A DNA stretch of 64,000 nt from Paracoccaceae bacterium (lineage in GTDB: Bacteria > Pseudomonadota > Alphaproteobacteria > Rhodobacterales > Rhodobacteraceae), in the NCBI GenBank assembly GCA_022823605.1, contig JAJEHS010000005.1:62001-126000 (forward strand), written 5' to 3'. Under the pieces are notes generated by a model that saw nothing but the letters and a program-made list of their open reading frames with translations, did no database searches and was not told the origin of the DNA. Each line of letters begins with the position of its first letter. Within the stretch, counting starts at the first letter, position 1. The position numbers and the translations under genes were made by a program. Positions 1 to 9,374 of this stretch are shown here, one piece after another.

Positions 1-1
1 A

Positions 2-523
2 ATTAAAGCGGCAGAAAATGCAGTCCTGGCCTGGGAGAGACTTGCCCTGATCATGAGCAGGCAGGAAAAACCCTGGGAACGGCATGAATTCTTCCGATTG
101 AGGATGAGGGCCAAACGCCATGCTGATCGTAGGTCAATTTCAATTTCATCAAGTGCAAACTGGTTATTCGATAAAATGTCGGATTATGGCTGGGGGATAG
201 GCCGTTCATTCACTTGGTGGTTCGGACATATTGTACTATTTGGGGTAATCCTGACAGTAACTGCCGATTACCAAATCCATGAAAATGGTGGTCAATCGGA
301 TTGGAGGATACCACGTAATGGATTTCTTGTCAGCTTATCCAACTCCCTTTCATTTCTACGCCTTCAAGGTGGTTATCTCAACAGTTATTTCGAAGACCTT
401 AAAACGAATCTGGATCAGGTGATGTGGCTATTTTCAACGGTGGGAACCATTCAGGCAATACTGGGACCAATCCTGCTGTTTCTAGTTTTGTTGACCCTTC
501 GAAACCGTTTCCGGATCGGGTAA
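2..523 (+). CDS. C-terminal part of a membrane protein (partial)
   Basis: The reading frame is open to the left edge of the window, so the gene starts upstream; an internal ATG at 53 is unlikely to be the true start. The visible 173 residues hold a basic, Trp-rich stretch, then a membrane segment around the FGHIVLFGVILTV run, an amphipathic loop, and a last membrane segment near the C-terminus (ILGPILLFLVLLTL). The arrangement resembles the conserved two-helix tail of alphaproteobacterial pentapeptide-repeat membrane proteins. That match is from memory, and the repeat part itself would lie outside the window. Function unknown. Confidence 0.6.
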   Translation: MKAAENAVLAWERLALIMSRQEKPWERHEFFRLRMRAKRHADRRSISISSSANWLFDKMSDYGWGIGRSFTWWFGHIVLFGVILTVTADYQIHENGGQSDWRIPRNGFLVSLSNSLSFLRLQGGYLNSYFEDLKTNLDQVMWLFSTVGTIQAILGPILLFLVLLTLRNRFRIG

Positions 524-1073
524 ATTCAATTACCAAAGACCATCACGGCATCATTCCCGACCTGTTGTGCCTTCAGATGACGGGCTGCAGTTCCCGGTTC
601 ACCAAACCAGAGATCCAGCCAGGGGAGCAGATTCCGGGTCCTCAACCGAATACCCCCTGAATTGCCCATTCCCTCGATTGCCAATGGTCCCATCCGACTT
701 ACCGGTAATCTAGGACATCAAGGGGAGGTACTGGCAGAAAACGATTGCAGGAGCCGGGACCGAAACGGTCGATGAAGCAGGCATAAGGAATTTCAACGCC
801 AAGTTTACCAACATTAGGGACCGGCGGGAATTCAAGGGAACAAGAATGTGGATTCTGTCGGTCCTGGCACTGGTGCTGGTATTTTTGGGCTTTTTTACCT
901 TCCCGATCTGGGGAACATTTGCCATCTTCAGTTTTGTACGGGGCATTTGCCGGTGGGTCAAACGGTTTGCCTGAACTTCTCCTTTACGACATCTTACCAA
1001 AATTTAGGTGATGGCTCTAGGTTGTGGTTCATTTTCAAATTGACAAAAAATACTCAATTAATAATACAATACA
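524..1073. other. Gene-poor stretch with protein fragments
   Basis: No complete gene is convincing here. Two pieces look like remnants. On the minus strand (about 660 to 530) a frame reads RTRNLLPWLDLWFGEPGTAA and ends at a stop, but I cannot name it. On the plus strand a frame open from 714 and ending with TGA at 974 has coding-like composition and a hydrophobic segment (MWILSVLALVLVFLGFF from 846), but has no start codon before that Met. The stretch lies directly before a decayed transposon gene and is best read as debris. Confidence 0.4.
846..974 (+). pseudogene. Fragment with one membrane segment
   Basis: From the ATG at 846 the frame codes for 42 residues: one hydrophobic helix followed by a basic tail (RGICRWVKRFA). 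The same frame stays open back to 714 without a start codon and reads like ordinary protein upstream of the Met. It is therefore probably the 3' remainder of a larger gene, though a free-standing small membrane protein is possible. Family not recognised. Confidence 0.25.
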
Positions 1074-1556
1074 ATGCTCCTGACATTCATATATCGTTTG
1101 TTGACAAGCCGTAAGTGCATACTTGTGTTGGATGAACTGGTGGAAACCCGGCGTGTACTCTACAATGATGTCCTTTGGGAGTGTATTGAATGTTACAAGC
1201 GAACTGTCAAGACAATCAGTTATTTAGACCTATGCAAGTCAATGACGGAATGTCGCAGGGATATTCCTGAATTGGCAGCCATTCCTGTACAGTTGAAACG
1301 GGGAACCCTGAAACGACTCGATGAAACCTTCAAGGCATTCTTTCACCGGGTAAGGTCGGGTCAAGAACCGGGCTTTCCACGTTTCAAGGTCAGGGGTTGG
1401 TTAGATACCCTGGAAGTTGCTAAAATGAAAATCATCAAGTCGATGGTTGGACTTGATGTCGGCTTGGAGAATCTTGCCACATTGAGCACCGGGGAGCATA
1501 AGGTAGGGGATTGCCTCAAGCCTGTTCCCGGAAATGTCAGTTTGGTTTCAATGTGA
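1074..1556 (+). pseudogene. tnpB: TnpB (IS200/IS605 OrfB) remnant with internal deletion
   Basis: TnpB is the RNA-guided nuclease carried by IS200/IS605-type elements. The N-terminal part is clear: after MLLTFIYRL comes VLDELVETRRVLYNDVL, then YKRTVKTISYLDL, LKRLDETFKAFF and the hallmark GFPRFK near residue 102. A normal TnpB would then have a long middle section. Here the frame passes in about 20 residues to GLDVGLENLATLSTGE, which is the RuvC-I motif with its catalytic Asp. The RuvC-II and zinc-finger parts are missing and the frame runs into the mutY upstream region. No TnpA is nearby. The protein cannot be an active nuclease. Confidence 0.75.
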
Positions 1557-1578
1557 CACACTACCGAACAATAACCTA

Positions 1579-2667
1579 GTGACAAACAGACCCTCAGACA
1601 AATTGCTTGCCTGGTATGATAATTTCGGCAGGACACTCCCCTGGCGCATGAAAAAGGGAAGTGATTGTACTTCAAAACCAGACCCCTACAGGATTTGGAT
1701 ATCGGAAATCATGCTTCAGCAAACGACAGTTCCTGTTGTCACAAAATATTACAACAAATTCCTTGATCTCTGGCCGACCGTGGAGGACCTCGCCAATGGG
1801 GATCATGACGAAGTGATGGCATGTTGGGCTGGTCTGGGCTATTATTCCAGGGCAAGAAACCTGATACCCTGCGCCAAAAGAATCGTCAGGGACCATGATG
1901 GAAATTTCCCTTCCACATCCGGGGAACTGCTTGCATTACCGGGTATTGGACCATATACGGCAAGTGCAATTCAGGCTATTGCCTTTGATTTGCCGGTGCC
2001 GGTTGTCGATGGCAATGCCGAAAGGGTTTATTCTAGGGCCAAGGGATTGACCACACCACTACCTCAGTCAAAACCGGAAATCAAAAGAATTGCCGAACAG
2101 ATGACTCCTGCAAGAAGATCAGGTGATTATGCACAGGCCATAATGGATCTGGGATCAACTGTTTGCAAGCCGAAAATGCCGAACTGCCTCCATTGTCCAT
2201 GGAACGGTGTATGCCAAAGTTATCGATTGGGGTTGCAAAACGAGATTCCCTACCGGCAACCCAAAGCCTCCAAACCAACCCGCATCGGTATCATGTTTGT
2301 CTGCCTGAATGAAAACAATCACTTCATGTTGGAAAGACGTCCCCAGAGTGGATTATTGGGTGGCACCCTCGGGTGGCCCGGATTTGGTTGGGACAAGAGG
2401 TCAGGGGGCAAGTTTCCGGAACTGACAGGGGGGATTGAACTTCCAGGAGAAATAAATCATGTTTTTACCCACTTTAAAACGTCAATTGCCGTCCGGGCTG
2501 GAGTAGTGGAATCATCGGAATTTTCATCTCTGGATATCGTATGGGTTGACCGGGAAGAGTTTGATGTTACCAAATTACCAACCCTGATGAGAAAGGTATT
2601 TACCCATACTGTCACAAATTTTGATTTTGGGAAGCGGATTGAATCGATGAAAATCACCAGGTGTTGA
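1579..2667 (+). CDS. mutY: Adenine DNA glycosylase MutY
   Basis: MutY removes adenine mispaired with 8-oxoguanine in base-excision repair. The sequence shows the family opening LLAWYDNFGRTLPWR, the EIMLQQTTVPVV segment, the catalytic HhH hairpin LPGIGPYTASAI followed by VVDGNAERV with the catalytic Asp, and the cluster ligands C-x6-C-x2-C-x5-C. A C-terminal NUDIX-like domain for 8-oxoG recognition follows. I chose GTG at 1579 because the family similarity begins just after it. An in-frame ATG at 1534 lies inside the TnpB remnant and would add 15 unrelated residues. Neither has a clear ribosome site. The stop is one base from the tRNA-Arg gene on the other strand. Confidence 0.9.
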   Translation: MTNRPSDKLLAWYDNFGRTLPWRMKKGSDCTSKPDPYRIWISEIMLQQTTVPVVTKYYNKFLDLWPTVEDLANGDHDEVMACWAGLGYYSRARNLIPCAKRIVRDHDGNFPSTSGELLALPGIGPYTASAIQAIAFDLPVPVVDGNAERVYSRAKGLTTPLPQSKPEIKRIAEQMTPARRSGDYAQAIMDLGSTVCKPKMPNCLHCPWNGVCQSYRLGLQNEIPYRQPKASKPTRIGIMFVCLNENNHFMLERRPQSGLLGGTLGWPGFGWDKRSGGKFPELTGGIELPGEINHVFTHFKTSIAVRAGVVESSEFSSLDIVWVDREEFDVTKLPTLMRKVFTHTVTNFDFGKRIESMKITRC

Positions 2668-2668
2668 A

Positions 2669-2745
2669 TGGCGGCCTCGACAGGATTCGAACCTGTGGCC
2701 TACCGCTTAGGAGGCGGTCGCTCTATCCTGCTGAGCTACGAGGCC
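2669..2745 (-). tRNA. tRNA-Arg (anticodon CCT)
   Basis: Read on the minus strand, a full cloverleaf can be drawn: 7-bp acceptor stem GGCCTCG/CGAGGCC, D arm with GCTCAGC...GAGC, anticodon stem ACCGC/GCGGT around the loop CTCCTAA (anticodon CCT, reading AGG), and TTCGAAT in the T loop. CCA is encoded (plus-strand TGG at 2669-2671). It lies tail-to-tail with mutY. Confidence 0.95.
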
Positions 2746-2839
2746 GAATTCATTACACAAACACCATATATTTATACATTAAAGAGTTGCAAACCAATAA
2801 ATTTTTTCAGGCGCTACAAGTCACCATAATCAGAAATCC

Positions 2840-3895
2840 ATGCTTCATCCCATTATTACCAAACTTGAACTGAAATCCTTGGCTGATCTGGAATTCGGCA
2901 ATTTTGACGAGATAATTGATGTTCGCTCACCTGCCGAATACAATGAAGATCATATACCTGGTGCAATAAACCTGCCTGTTCTTGATGATCAACAACGACA
3001 TCAGGTAGGGCTGGAACACAAGTTGGGGGGTCCTTTTTCTGCCCGTCGCAAGGGGGCTCAAATCATTTCCGAAAACATTGCGGCCATTCTGAAGGAGCAT
3101 CTGGCTACGAGGGATAAGGACTTCAAACCGCTGATTTACTGCTGGCGGGGAGGTAAAAGATCTGGGGCCCTGGCTGAAATTTGCCGCCAGATCGGCTGGC
3201 AAACCACCGTTCTGCATGGTGGATACAAAAGTTATCGGAACCTTGTGGTCAATTCTCTCTACCAGAACACTTATCAAATTAAAATTATTTTGCTTGGCGG
3301 ATATACCGCCACCGGCAAAACAGAAATTCTTGAGACACTAGAATCCAATGGCATGCAGGTGTTGAATCTTGAATACCTTGCTGAACACCGAGGTTCCGTT
3401 TTTGGTGAAACCCATTCAATCCAACCATCGCAAAAACAGTTCGAAAGCAGGATCAATGAGGTGCTCAGATGTCTGGATTCTTCACGCCCCATAATTGTCG
3501 AAGCGGAATCAAACAAAATTGGTCAAGTATCTATTCCCCCTGCCTTATGGGGAAGCATGAAGAATGCAAGTAGAATCAATGTTCAAGCTCCATTGGAGGC
3601 AAGAGTGCAATATTGTCTGCAAAAATACAGTAACCTGGTTCGTAATAATGAAGATTTGAATTTATTGTTGGCCAGACTGTCTCCCTTTCATTCCAAAACC
3701 AGAATTGAGGAATGGAATGCATTGGTCAAGAGCAATAATTTTGAAGAGTTGGTGTCCCAACTCCTGCATTATCATTATGATCCCAGATATGGTTCCAAGG
3801 ATTGTATTGATACGATTACGATGAAAGATCTGACGAAAGTCTCAATCCAAAAGGCCTCAAAAAACATAGCCGATATCATCAACGGGAAATATTGA
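2840..3895 (+). CDS. mnmH: tRNA 2-selenouridine synthase MnmH (SelU)
   Basis: MnmH replaces the sulfur of wobble 2-thiouridine with selenium from selenophosphate in the tRNAs for Lys, Glu and Gln, by way of a geranylated intermediate. An N-terminal rhodanese domain starts at about residue 8 (DVRSPAEYNEDHIPGA) and carries the catalytic Cys101 in YCWRGGKRSG. A P-loop domain follows with GGYTATGKT at about 153-161. Length (351 aa) is normal. The gene ends one base before the stop of the selD fusion on the opposite strand, so the selenium donor and user are convergent neighbours. I see no selA, selB or selC in the window. Confidence 0.93.
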   Translation: MLHPIITKLELKSLADLEFGNFDEIIDVRSPAEYNEDHIPGAINLPVLDDQQRHQVGLEHKLGGPFSARRKGAQIISENIAAILKEHLATRDKDFKPLIYCWRGGKRSGALAEICRQIGWQTTVLHGGYKSYRNLVVNSLYQNTYQIKIILLGGYTATGKTEILETLESNGMQVLNLEYLAEHRGSVFGETHSIQPSQKQFESRINEVLRCLDSSRPIIVEAESNKIGQVSIPPALWGSMKNASRINVQAPLEARVQYCLQKYSNLVRNNEDLNLLLARLSPFHSKTRIEEWNALVKSNNFEELVSQLLHYHYDPRYGSKDCIDTITMKDLTKVSIQKASKNIADIINGKY

Positions 3896-6070
3896 TCAAG
3901 AGATTTCAATCAGAGAAGGACCTTCGGTTATTTTCCCGATGGGATGGATATCCGAAGCAATTTCATCGTCCCTTGACTGTAAAAGGGCAAGATTTTCCTC
4001 GGAAATCGTAGCCAACAATCCCCCGGAAGTTTGAGGGTCAAACAACAAATTGACCGCTGCCGAATTGTTGATAACTTTCAAGGGGATATTTGAATTGGCT
4101 TTCCAAAGAGATGATCTTACCCCGTCGGCAGAAAGTTCCATGGCTCCTTCAATCATGGGAATGGATTCACTTTGCAAGGTAACCCCAACCCGGGAACTCA
4201 CCAAGATGTTTTGAAGATGTCCGGCCAATCCAAAACCAGTAACATCCGTCATGGTGGATACGTAATGTTTAAGGGTTTGAGATATCTCTTCAGAACTTCT
4301 TGTCATCAAGTCAAGGCATCTGTAGAGCGTTTCTCCATTGACTTTCCCTAGCATCAATCCTGCCAGGATTACCCCTGTACCTAAGGGTTTTGTCAGAACA
4401 AGAACATGTCCCGGTTGTGCACCCTGATGGGAGATATATGGATCTGATGAATCTCCCAATACGGTAAATCCGATTGTCAATTCTGCCCCTTGGGTGGTAT
4501 GCCCTCCTATGATTTCAACTCCACTTTCCTTGAAGGTTTGAGCGGATGATTCCATTATTTCCCTGAGTGTTTCCCTCTGCAAAGTTTCAGACATTCTTGG
4601 AAGGGTAATGGAAGCCAGTGCATGCCGGGGCTTGGCGCCTTTCGCCCAAATATCACTCATGGCATGAAGGGCGGTAATTCTGGCAAAAAGGGAATGGTCA
4701 CTGATGAAACTCCTAAGGTGATCTGTTGAAATGACCATTGTATTGGAGCCGATGTTTATTTCGGCAGCATCTGGGTTCAATTCGGAATGCCCGTTGGTAA
4801 AACCATGTAATGCAGATTGAAGACTTGTGTGGGTGACCTTTGCACCGCAGCCACCACAAAGCATTTTGGAATCCCGCAGGATTTCATTGCTGCCCTTCGC
4901 AGCTTCGAGTGGCAATTCGATTTTTGGCATGGGCATCTCCTGTTCAAATTTGCCCATGAATTTTCGATCAATATAATCCTTTAATTTCCAGATGGAGCCA
5001 CCTTCAAAGGTGATCCCGTTCTTCAGCCCTACAGCATGTTTTCTGCCGGTGGAAATCAATTTCAGGAAATCCGCCTGTGGTCTGTAAGGTACAAGTTTTT
5101 TGCCAGTGAGGCTGGCTTTGAGGTTTTGATACAATATCGGTGCCTGTCGAACCGCGTAAACACCTGCCTTTGGCAAGGGATTATCCTGAAAAGCGGCACA
5201 ATCTCCCACTGCAAATACCGAAGGGTAGGACGGAGATTTCAAATATCGGTCAACAACAATAAATCCCTTGTCACAGGGAACACCAATTTCCTGTACCCAC
5301 CCGAAGGGTTTGGCCCCTGCAGTACCTACGACAAAATTGGCTTGGAGAGACTTGCCTGTTGACAATTCAACCCTTTCTGGAAGGATACTTGTGGCAGTAG
5401 TATTGCAAATCAACTCAATTCCAAAGCGATTCAGATGACGCTTGAGTTTGTTTCTGGCAGGTATGGGGATTTCCTTTAGAATGTCATTTTCCTGTTCCAC
5501 AATGACAACCTTGGAATGAACCCCACTGAATTCTTGGAGTTTGTATTTCATGGCCATTGCCAACTCCACACCACCTACCCCACCACCCAAAACGACAATA
5601 TTGGGTGCAATTATTTTATCCCTAACCTTTTCAAGGAACTGGTTCCACCTTTGGGCAAACATAGGCATGGGTTTTGCAGGTGTGGCAAAATCATCAAACC
5701 CGGTCAGTTTTCCCATTGTTAAGGTAATTCCAATATCAAGCGACAAGATATCGTAATAAATGTCAGGTCCGTTTTTTCTTATAACCCGTTGCTTCAGCAG
5801 GTCAACATTGATGACTTCATCAAGGACAAATTTCACTCCTGCTAATTGTGATAAACGTACCAGATCAATGTTGACTTCATCAAGTTGGTAATGACCTGCT
5901 ACATGACCAGGTAACATTCCAGTATAGGGACTTGCGGGATTGAGGTTGATCAGGGTTACCCTGGCTCCAGGTAATGGTTCCATGGCCCATTTATGCAATA
6001 CAAGTGCGTGGGTATGCCCACCACCGACCAAAACCAGATCTTTAGATTGAGGATGTGAGTTTTCCCTCAT
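3896..6070 (-). CDS. selD: Selenide, water dikinase fused to an NADH-dehydrogenase-like FAD domain
   Basis: This is a two-domain protein of 724 residues. Residues 1 to about 370 are a pyridine-nucleotide-disulfide oxidoreductase fold: FAD-binding VLVGGGHTHALVL near 13, a second dinucleotide site VVLGGGVGGVEL near 159, and FAVGDCAAF near 286. From about 400 the chain is SelD, which makes selenophosphate from selenide and ATP. CGGCGAK supplies Cys408 and Lys411, matching the E. coli Cys17/Lys20 pair, and MTDVTGFGLAGH and DPQTSGGLL are ATP-site motifs. The fusion is known in several bacteria. The N-terminal domain may reduce a selenium compound for the kinase, but that is inference. The active residue is Cys, not selenocysteine. 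Confidence 0.92.
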   Translation of the reverse strand: MRENSHPQSKDLVLVGGGHTHALVLHKWAMEPLPGARVTLINLNPASPYTGMLPGHVAGHYQLDEVNIDLVRLSQLAGVKFVLDEVINVDLLKQRVIRKNGPDIYYDILSLDIGITLTMGKLTGFDDFATPAKPMPMFAQRWNQFLEKVRDKIIAPNIVVLGGGVGGVELAMAMKYKLQEFSGVHSKVVIVEQENDILKEIPIPARNKLKRHLNRFGIELICNTTATSILPERVELSTGKSLQANFVVGTAGAKPFGWVQEIGVPCDKGFIVVDRYLKSPSYPSVFAVGDCAAFQDNPLPKAGVYAVRQAPILYQNLKASLTGKKLVPYRPQADFLKLISTGRKHAVGLKNGITFEGGSIWKLKDYIDRKFMGKFEQEMPMPKIELPLEAAKGSNEILRDSKMLCGGCGAKVTHTSLQSALHGFTNGHSELNPDAAEINIGSNTMVISTDHLRSFISDHSLFARITALHAMSDIWAKGAKPRHALASITLPRMSETLQRETLREIMESSAQTFKESGVEIIGGHTTQGAELTIGFTVLGDSSDPYISHQGAQPGHVLVLTKPLGTGVILAGLMLGKVNGETLYRCLDLMTRSSEEISQTLKHYVSTMTDVTGFGLAGHLQNILVSSRVGVTLQSESIPMIEGAMELSADGVRSSLWKANSNIPLKVINNSAAVNLLFDPQTSGGLLATISEENLALLQSRDDEIASDIHPIGKITEGPSLIEIS

Positions 6071-6231
6071 GGTTGATAAACAAATAAATTTACGGCTACA
6101 AATTAATGGAAATTATTGTAATCGTTTGGTTGGGTCAACAGGATGTGGGTGATATTGTTTGGATTAATTATTGTCCCAATTACATACTATATTCGTCTTG
6201 ACAGTACATGAAACCGGGATTGGAATCCATC

Positions 6232-6567
6232 TCAGGAGTGTACGGTATGTTTACTGGATTCAATTATTTCAATCCTGATACCTTCGTGCTTTTTCAGAAA
6301 ATTGATTATTGATGTCAGGTTTTTAGCTTGGGGATTTCCATTTGCAGACAGCATCCGCATAAGGCTTTTTGGATGCTTGCCGAGGTTTTCGCCAAGCTTT
6401 TGAAAACCGATCGTGGCATTGATATAGGTACGCAGCATGGACTTACTGGTTGCAAGGTCATCATTGATCAGGGCTTCAATTGCCTCAAGCAAAAGCACAG
6501 TTCTGAAAGCAGGATCCCTTTCTGCCCGTTGCCTGACCAATTCTTGGAATTTACCTGTTAAGGCCAT
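6232..6567 (-). CDS. Antitoxin-type DNA-binding protein (HigA/HI1420-like)
   Basis: A 111-residue protein with a helix-turn-helix in the C-terminal half (IGFQKLGENLGKHPKSLMRMLSANGNPQAKNL) and an N-terminal helical part (FQELVRQRAERDPAFRTVLLLEAIEAL). This layout is typical of the putative antitoxins paired with RelE/ParE-like toxins of the Gp49 type, where it represses the operon and neutralises the toxin. The start overlaps the end of the toxin frame (stop at 6551-6553), as in an intact operon. The toxin is broken, so this is an orphan antitoxin or repressor. A GGAG-like site lies just before the ATG. Confidence 0.75.
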   Translation of the reverse strand: MALTGKFQELVRQRAERDPAFRTVLLLEAIEALINDDLATSKSMLRTYINATIGFQKLGENLGKHPKSLMRMLSANGNPQAKNLTSIINFLKKHEGIRIEIIESSKHTVHS

Positions 6568-6897
6568 CCTTTGTCTCCTTTCTTTTGCAATAATCGGCCC
6601 AGTATTCTTGGGCTAGAGCAATATCCCTTGATTGCCACTTTTTTGTTCCACTGGTCAATAAAATCACAACCTTGTTGCCATCCTTCCCAAAATAAATCCT
6701 GTAACCGGGGCCATAAAAGATCCTCCGTTCTCAAATACCCTTTCCTAGGAATTTGACATCACCGGGGTTTCCTTTTCCATTCTTGAAATTGCCGCAGTCA
6801 CTTTCCTTGCTGCATTAATTTCAAGATTATCAAACCATTCTTTAAATGGGGATGTATCTTCTCCGGTTTTGTAATATTCAATTTCCAATTTTACCAT
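6551..6897 (-). pseudogene. RelE/ParE-family (HigB/Gp49-like) toxin, frameshifted
   Basis: From the ATG at 6897 the frame reads MVKLEIEYYKTGEDTSPFKE and runs to an early TAG after about 46 codons. The family sequence continues in a shifted frame (GDVKFLGKG), meets a TGA, and after a second shift resumes as RIFYGPGYRIYFGKDGNKVV with the typical LLTSGTKKWQSRDIALAQEY ending at the TAA that overlaps the antitoxin start. All toxin segments are still readable, so decay is recent. No functional toxin can be made without two frame changes. Confidence 0.75.
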
Positions 6898-7161
6898 GCA
6901 TGGTAGCATATAAGGTACCATCATTCAATTTCTAGAACAGGATTGAATACATACATGCATCAAAAAATATTGTTCAAACATTTTATTTCTGATATTTGAT
7001 AAGTAATCGTCCTATGGGTATAGTTTTCATAAGAACAAAAATAGGGAATTTACAGAATCCAAAAAAAGGCAGGTTTTCAAGTGAATTTTATAGATATGAA
7101 ATATATAACCGTAAGGGGTTTCCAGCATGATGGTAAAAATCCCACTAATAGACGTAAATCC

Positions 7162-7992
7162 ATGGCTCAACTAATTTTGCAGAGGCTAGTATCTCCTGGC
7201 AGATTGGGTATTGCACTTTTTATTGTACCATTTCTTATTGCCACAGCTTCGGTGCAAGGAGTAAATGCGCAATCAGAGGTTGAGAAAGGTTTGGAGATAG
7301 CCCAGAAAGCTAGAGATGCCGATAGAGGATTTGAAAATTTCATTGCCGAAATGGTCATGATTCTTAGAAACAAACAGGGCCAGGAAAACAAGCGTTCCCT
7401 TAGGATCAAGGTAATGGAAGTTTCAGGGGATGGTAACATGTCCCTTTTTGTCTTCGATAATCCTCGTGATGTAAAAGGTACTGCATTGTTGATACATGGG
7501 CATTTGGACAAGTCGGATGATCAGTGGCTTTATCTTCCAGCACTAAAGAGGGTCAAGCGTATCAGTTCATCAAATCGTTCAGGTTCCTTTGTAGGAAGTG
7601 AGTTCGCTTATGAGGATTTGGGTAGCCTGGAAGTTGAAAAATATACCTATAAATGGCTGCGTGATGAAAAATGTGGTGATCTGGACTGTACGGTAACTGA
7701 ATATAAACCTTCTGAAAAGGGTTCAGGTTACACCCGAATGTTGTTATGGCATGACAAGGATGAATTACGGGTTTGGAAAATAGAATATTATGATCGAAAA
7801 AATGCCCATCTTAAAACGCTGGTTCATGAAGATTACGAACAATATCTTGATCAATATTGGCGATCAAAGCGTTCGAATATGGTCAATCATATAACGGGGA
7901 AATCCACAGAAATACTGTGGGACCAGATTCAATTTCGAACTGATTTGAACGAGGGTGAATTTACAAAGACAGGACTGAGAAGGGTCCGTTAA
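7162..7992 (+). CDS. LolA-like periplasmic lipid-carrier protein (outer-membrane lipoprotein-sorting family)
   Basis: The frame opens at 7081, but the ATG at 7162 gives a good Sec signal peptide (basic start, hydrophobic core IALFIVPFLIATASV, cleavage near NAQSE), so I place the start there; the protein is then 276 aa. The rest resembles the LolA-like family that accompanies MMPL-type RND transporters: DNPRDVKGTALLIH, DDQWLYLPALKRVKRI, a region around GSEFAYEDL, and WKIEYYDRK. These proteins are thought to carry lipid or lipoprotein between membranes. First gene of a five-gene run that ends with the MMPL transporter, 21 nt before the beta-barrel gene. Confidence 0.8.
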   Translation: MAQLILQRLVSPGRLGIALFIVPFLIATASVQGVNAQSEVEKGLEIAQKARDADRGFENFIAEMVMILRNKQGQENKRSLRIKVMEVSGDGNMSLFVFDNPRDVKGTALLIHGHLDKSDDQWLYLPALKRVKRISSSNRSGSFVGSEFAYEDLGSLEVEKYTYKWLRDEKCGDLDCTVTEYKPSEKGSGYTRMLLWHDKDELRVWKIEYYDRKNAHLKTLVHEDYEQYLDQYWRSKRSNMVNHITGKSTEILWDQIQFRTDLNEGEFTKTGLRRVR

Positions 7993-8013
7993 ATTACTTG
8001 GCTCAAAATTTCC

Positions 8014-9270
8014 ATGGCAAAGTATTGTATTGCGATTTTTACATACTTGCTACTGATAGCAAATCCGGGATTGACCGAAGAGCATCAGGATTGGTCGGTA
8101 GAACATTGGGGTAAGGTAACATTCGGTACCAGGATTTTTCTTGATGACCCTGCACACCAAGGGCAGAAAGGAGATAACTTTAGCCTAACCTTTGAGCCCA
8201 CGATTTATTCTGAATCGGCTGAAGGTAACAGTTTTACATTCACCCCCTTTATCATGATCGACAGCGTTGATAGCGAACGTACGCATGTTGACATCAGGGA
8301 AGCCTATTATCTGACTTTTGGGTCTATGGGAGAATCTGAATGGGAACTTCGAATCGGTATAGATCAGGTATTTTGGGGCACTGCCGAATCCCATAATCCG
8401 GTGAATGTCATCAACCAGACCGATTATGTTGTTCATCCCAATGGTGAAAGTAAATTGGGCCAACCCATGATACATGGAACCCTCGCTGGGGATTGGGGTA
8501 TGCTTGATGCCTTTATATTGCCCTATCATCGCCCCCGGACTTTCCCGGGTATCAAGGGACGATTTCGAACAGCCCTACCTGTTCAGACTTCTCGAAAAAC
8601 GATACGATATGCTTCCTCCAAAGGAAGAAACCATATTGATCTGGCAGCCAGATACAGTAACAGTCTTGGGGCTTTGGACTTCGGTGTGAGCTATTTCGAT
8701 GGAACAAGCCGAGATCCACGTTTGGTACCAAACCCGCTTCCACTTCCACCTGACTTTAATGAACCTGTACCGAGAGAGTGGATTCAGCATTATGATTTGA
8801 TCAAGCAGTTCGGATTGGATTTGCAACTGACCTTGGGAGCATTCTTGGGCAAGGCTGAGTGGATAACCAGAGAGGAAATCAAAGCCGATAATACCCGGTC
8901 AAGATCCCATGTATCCGTTTTGGGTGGGGAATATGCCATCTATGGCATATTCGAGTCAGAAGCTGACCTTACCTTGTTTGCCGAGTGGAATCATGATACT
9001 GGTGGGCAATCGCTATTGCAGGATGATCTGTTTTTTGCAGCCCGCTACTCCTTTAACGATATTCTGGATACGGATATTACAGTTGCCTTGATAGATGATC
9101 GTGATTTTGACACCAAAACACTGAATATTGAATTTAATCGCCGATTGTCGGATTCATTTTCATTGACAGTTGAAGCGTTTAAATTTCTTGAGGATGACCC
9201 AGGGGATATTACAAGCCAGCAAATTGTCAATGATGAATATGTTGCCCTTGACCTGAGTTTCAGTTATTAG
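8014..9270 (+). CDS. Outer-membrane beta-barrel protein of the lipid-export locus
   Basis: A 418-residue secreted protein: a short signal peptide (IAIFTYLLLIANPGLTEE), then alternating polar/hydrophobic strands throughout, many Asp/Arg-ended turns, and a terminal strand ending in Tyr (VALDLSFSY), as expected for recognition by the BAM complex. No named family is certain; the general look is of the large barrels that sit beside LolA-like and MMPL genes. In this context it could receive or release the lipid at the outer membrane. That role comes from its neighbours, not from motifs. Confidence 0.7.
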   Translation: MAKYCIAIFTYLLLIANPGLTEEHQDWSVEHWGKVTFGTRIFLDDPAHQGQKGDNFSLTFEPTIYSESAEGNSFTFTPFIMIDSVDSERTHVDIREAYYLTFGSMGESEWELRIGIDQVFWGTAESHNPVNVINQTDYVVHPNGESKLGQPMIHGTLAGDWGMLDAFILPYHRPRTFPGIKGRFRTALPVQTSRKTIRYASSKGRNHIDLAARYSNSLGALDFGVSYFDGTSRDPRLVPNPLPLPPDFNEPVPREWIQHYDLIKQFGLDLQLTLGAFLGKAEWITREEIKADNTRSRSHVSVLGGEYAIYGIFESEADLTLFAEWNHDTGGQSLLQDDLFFAARYSFNDILDTDITVALIDDRDFDTKTLNIEFNRRLSDSFSLTVEAFKFLEDDPGDITSQQIVNDEYVALDLSFSY

Positions 9271-9374
9271 GTAAGAAATGAGTTGTTGAGACCGCCATGG
9301 GGCAAGAAGACTCATCACAGGAAGCCAGGGGATATTACGATAAGACCTTTCAACAAGTATCAGATGATGGTTAA

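Noticed and set aside
3896-6070. Selenocysteine in SelD
   Set aside because: The active site reads Cys-Gly-Ala-Lys with a normal Cys codon, and no in-frame TGA is present.
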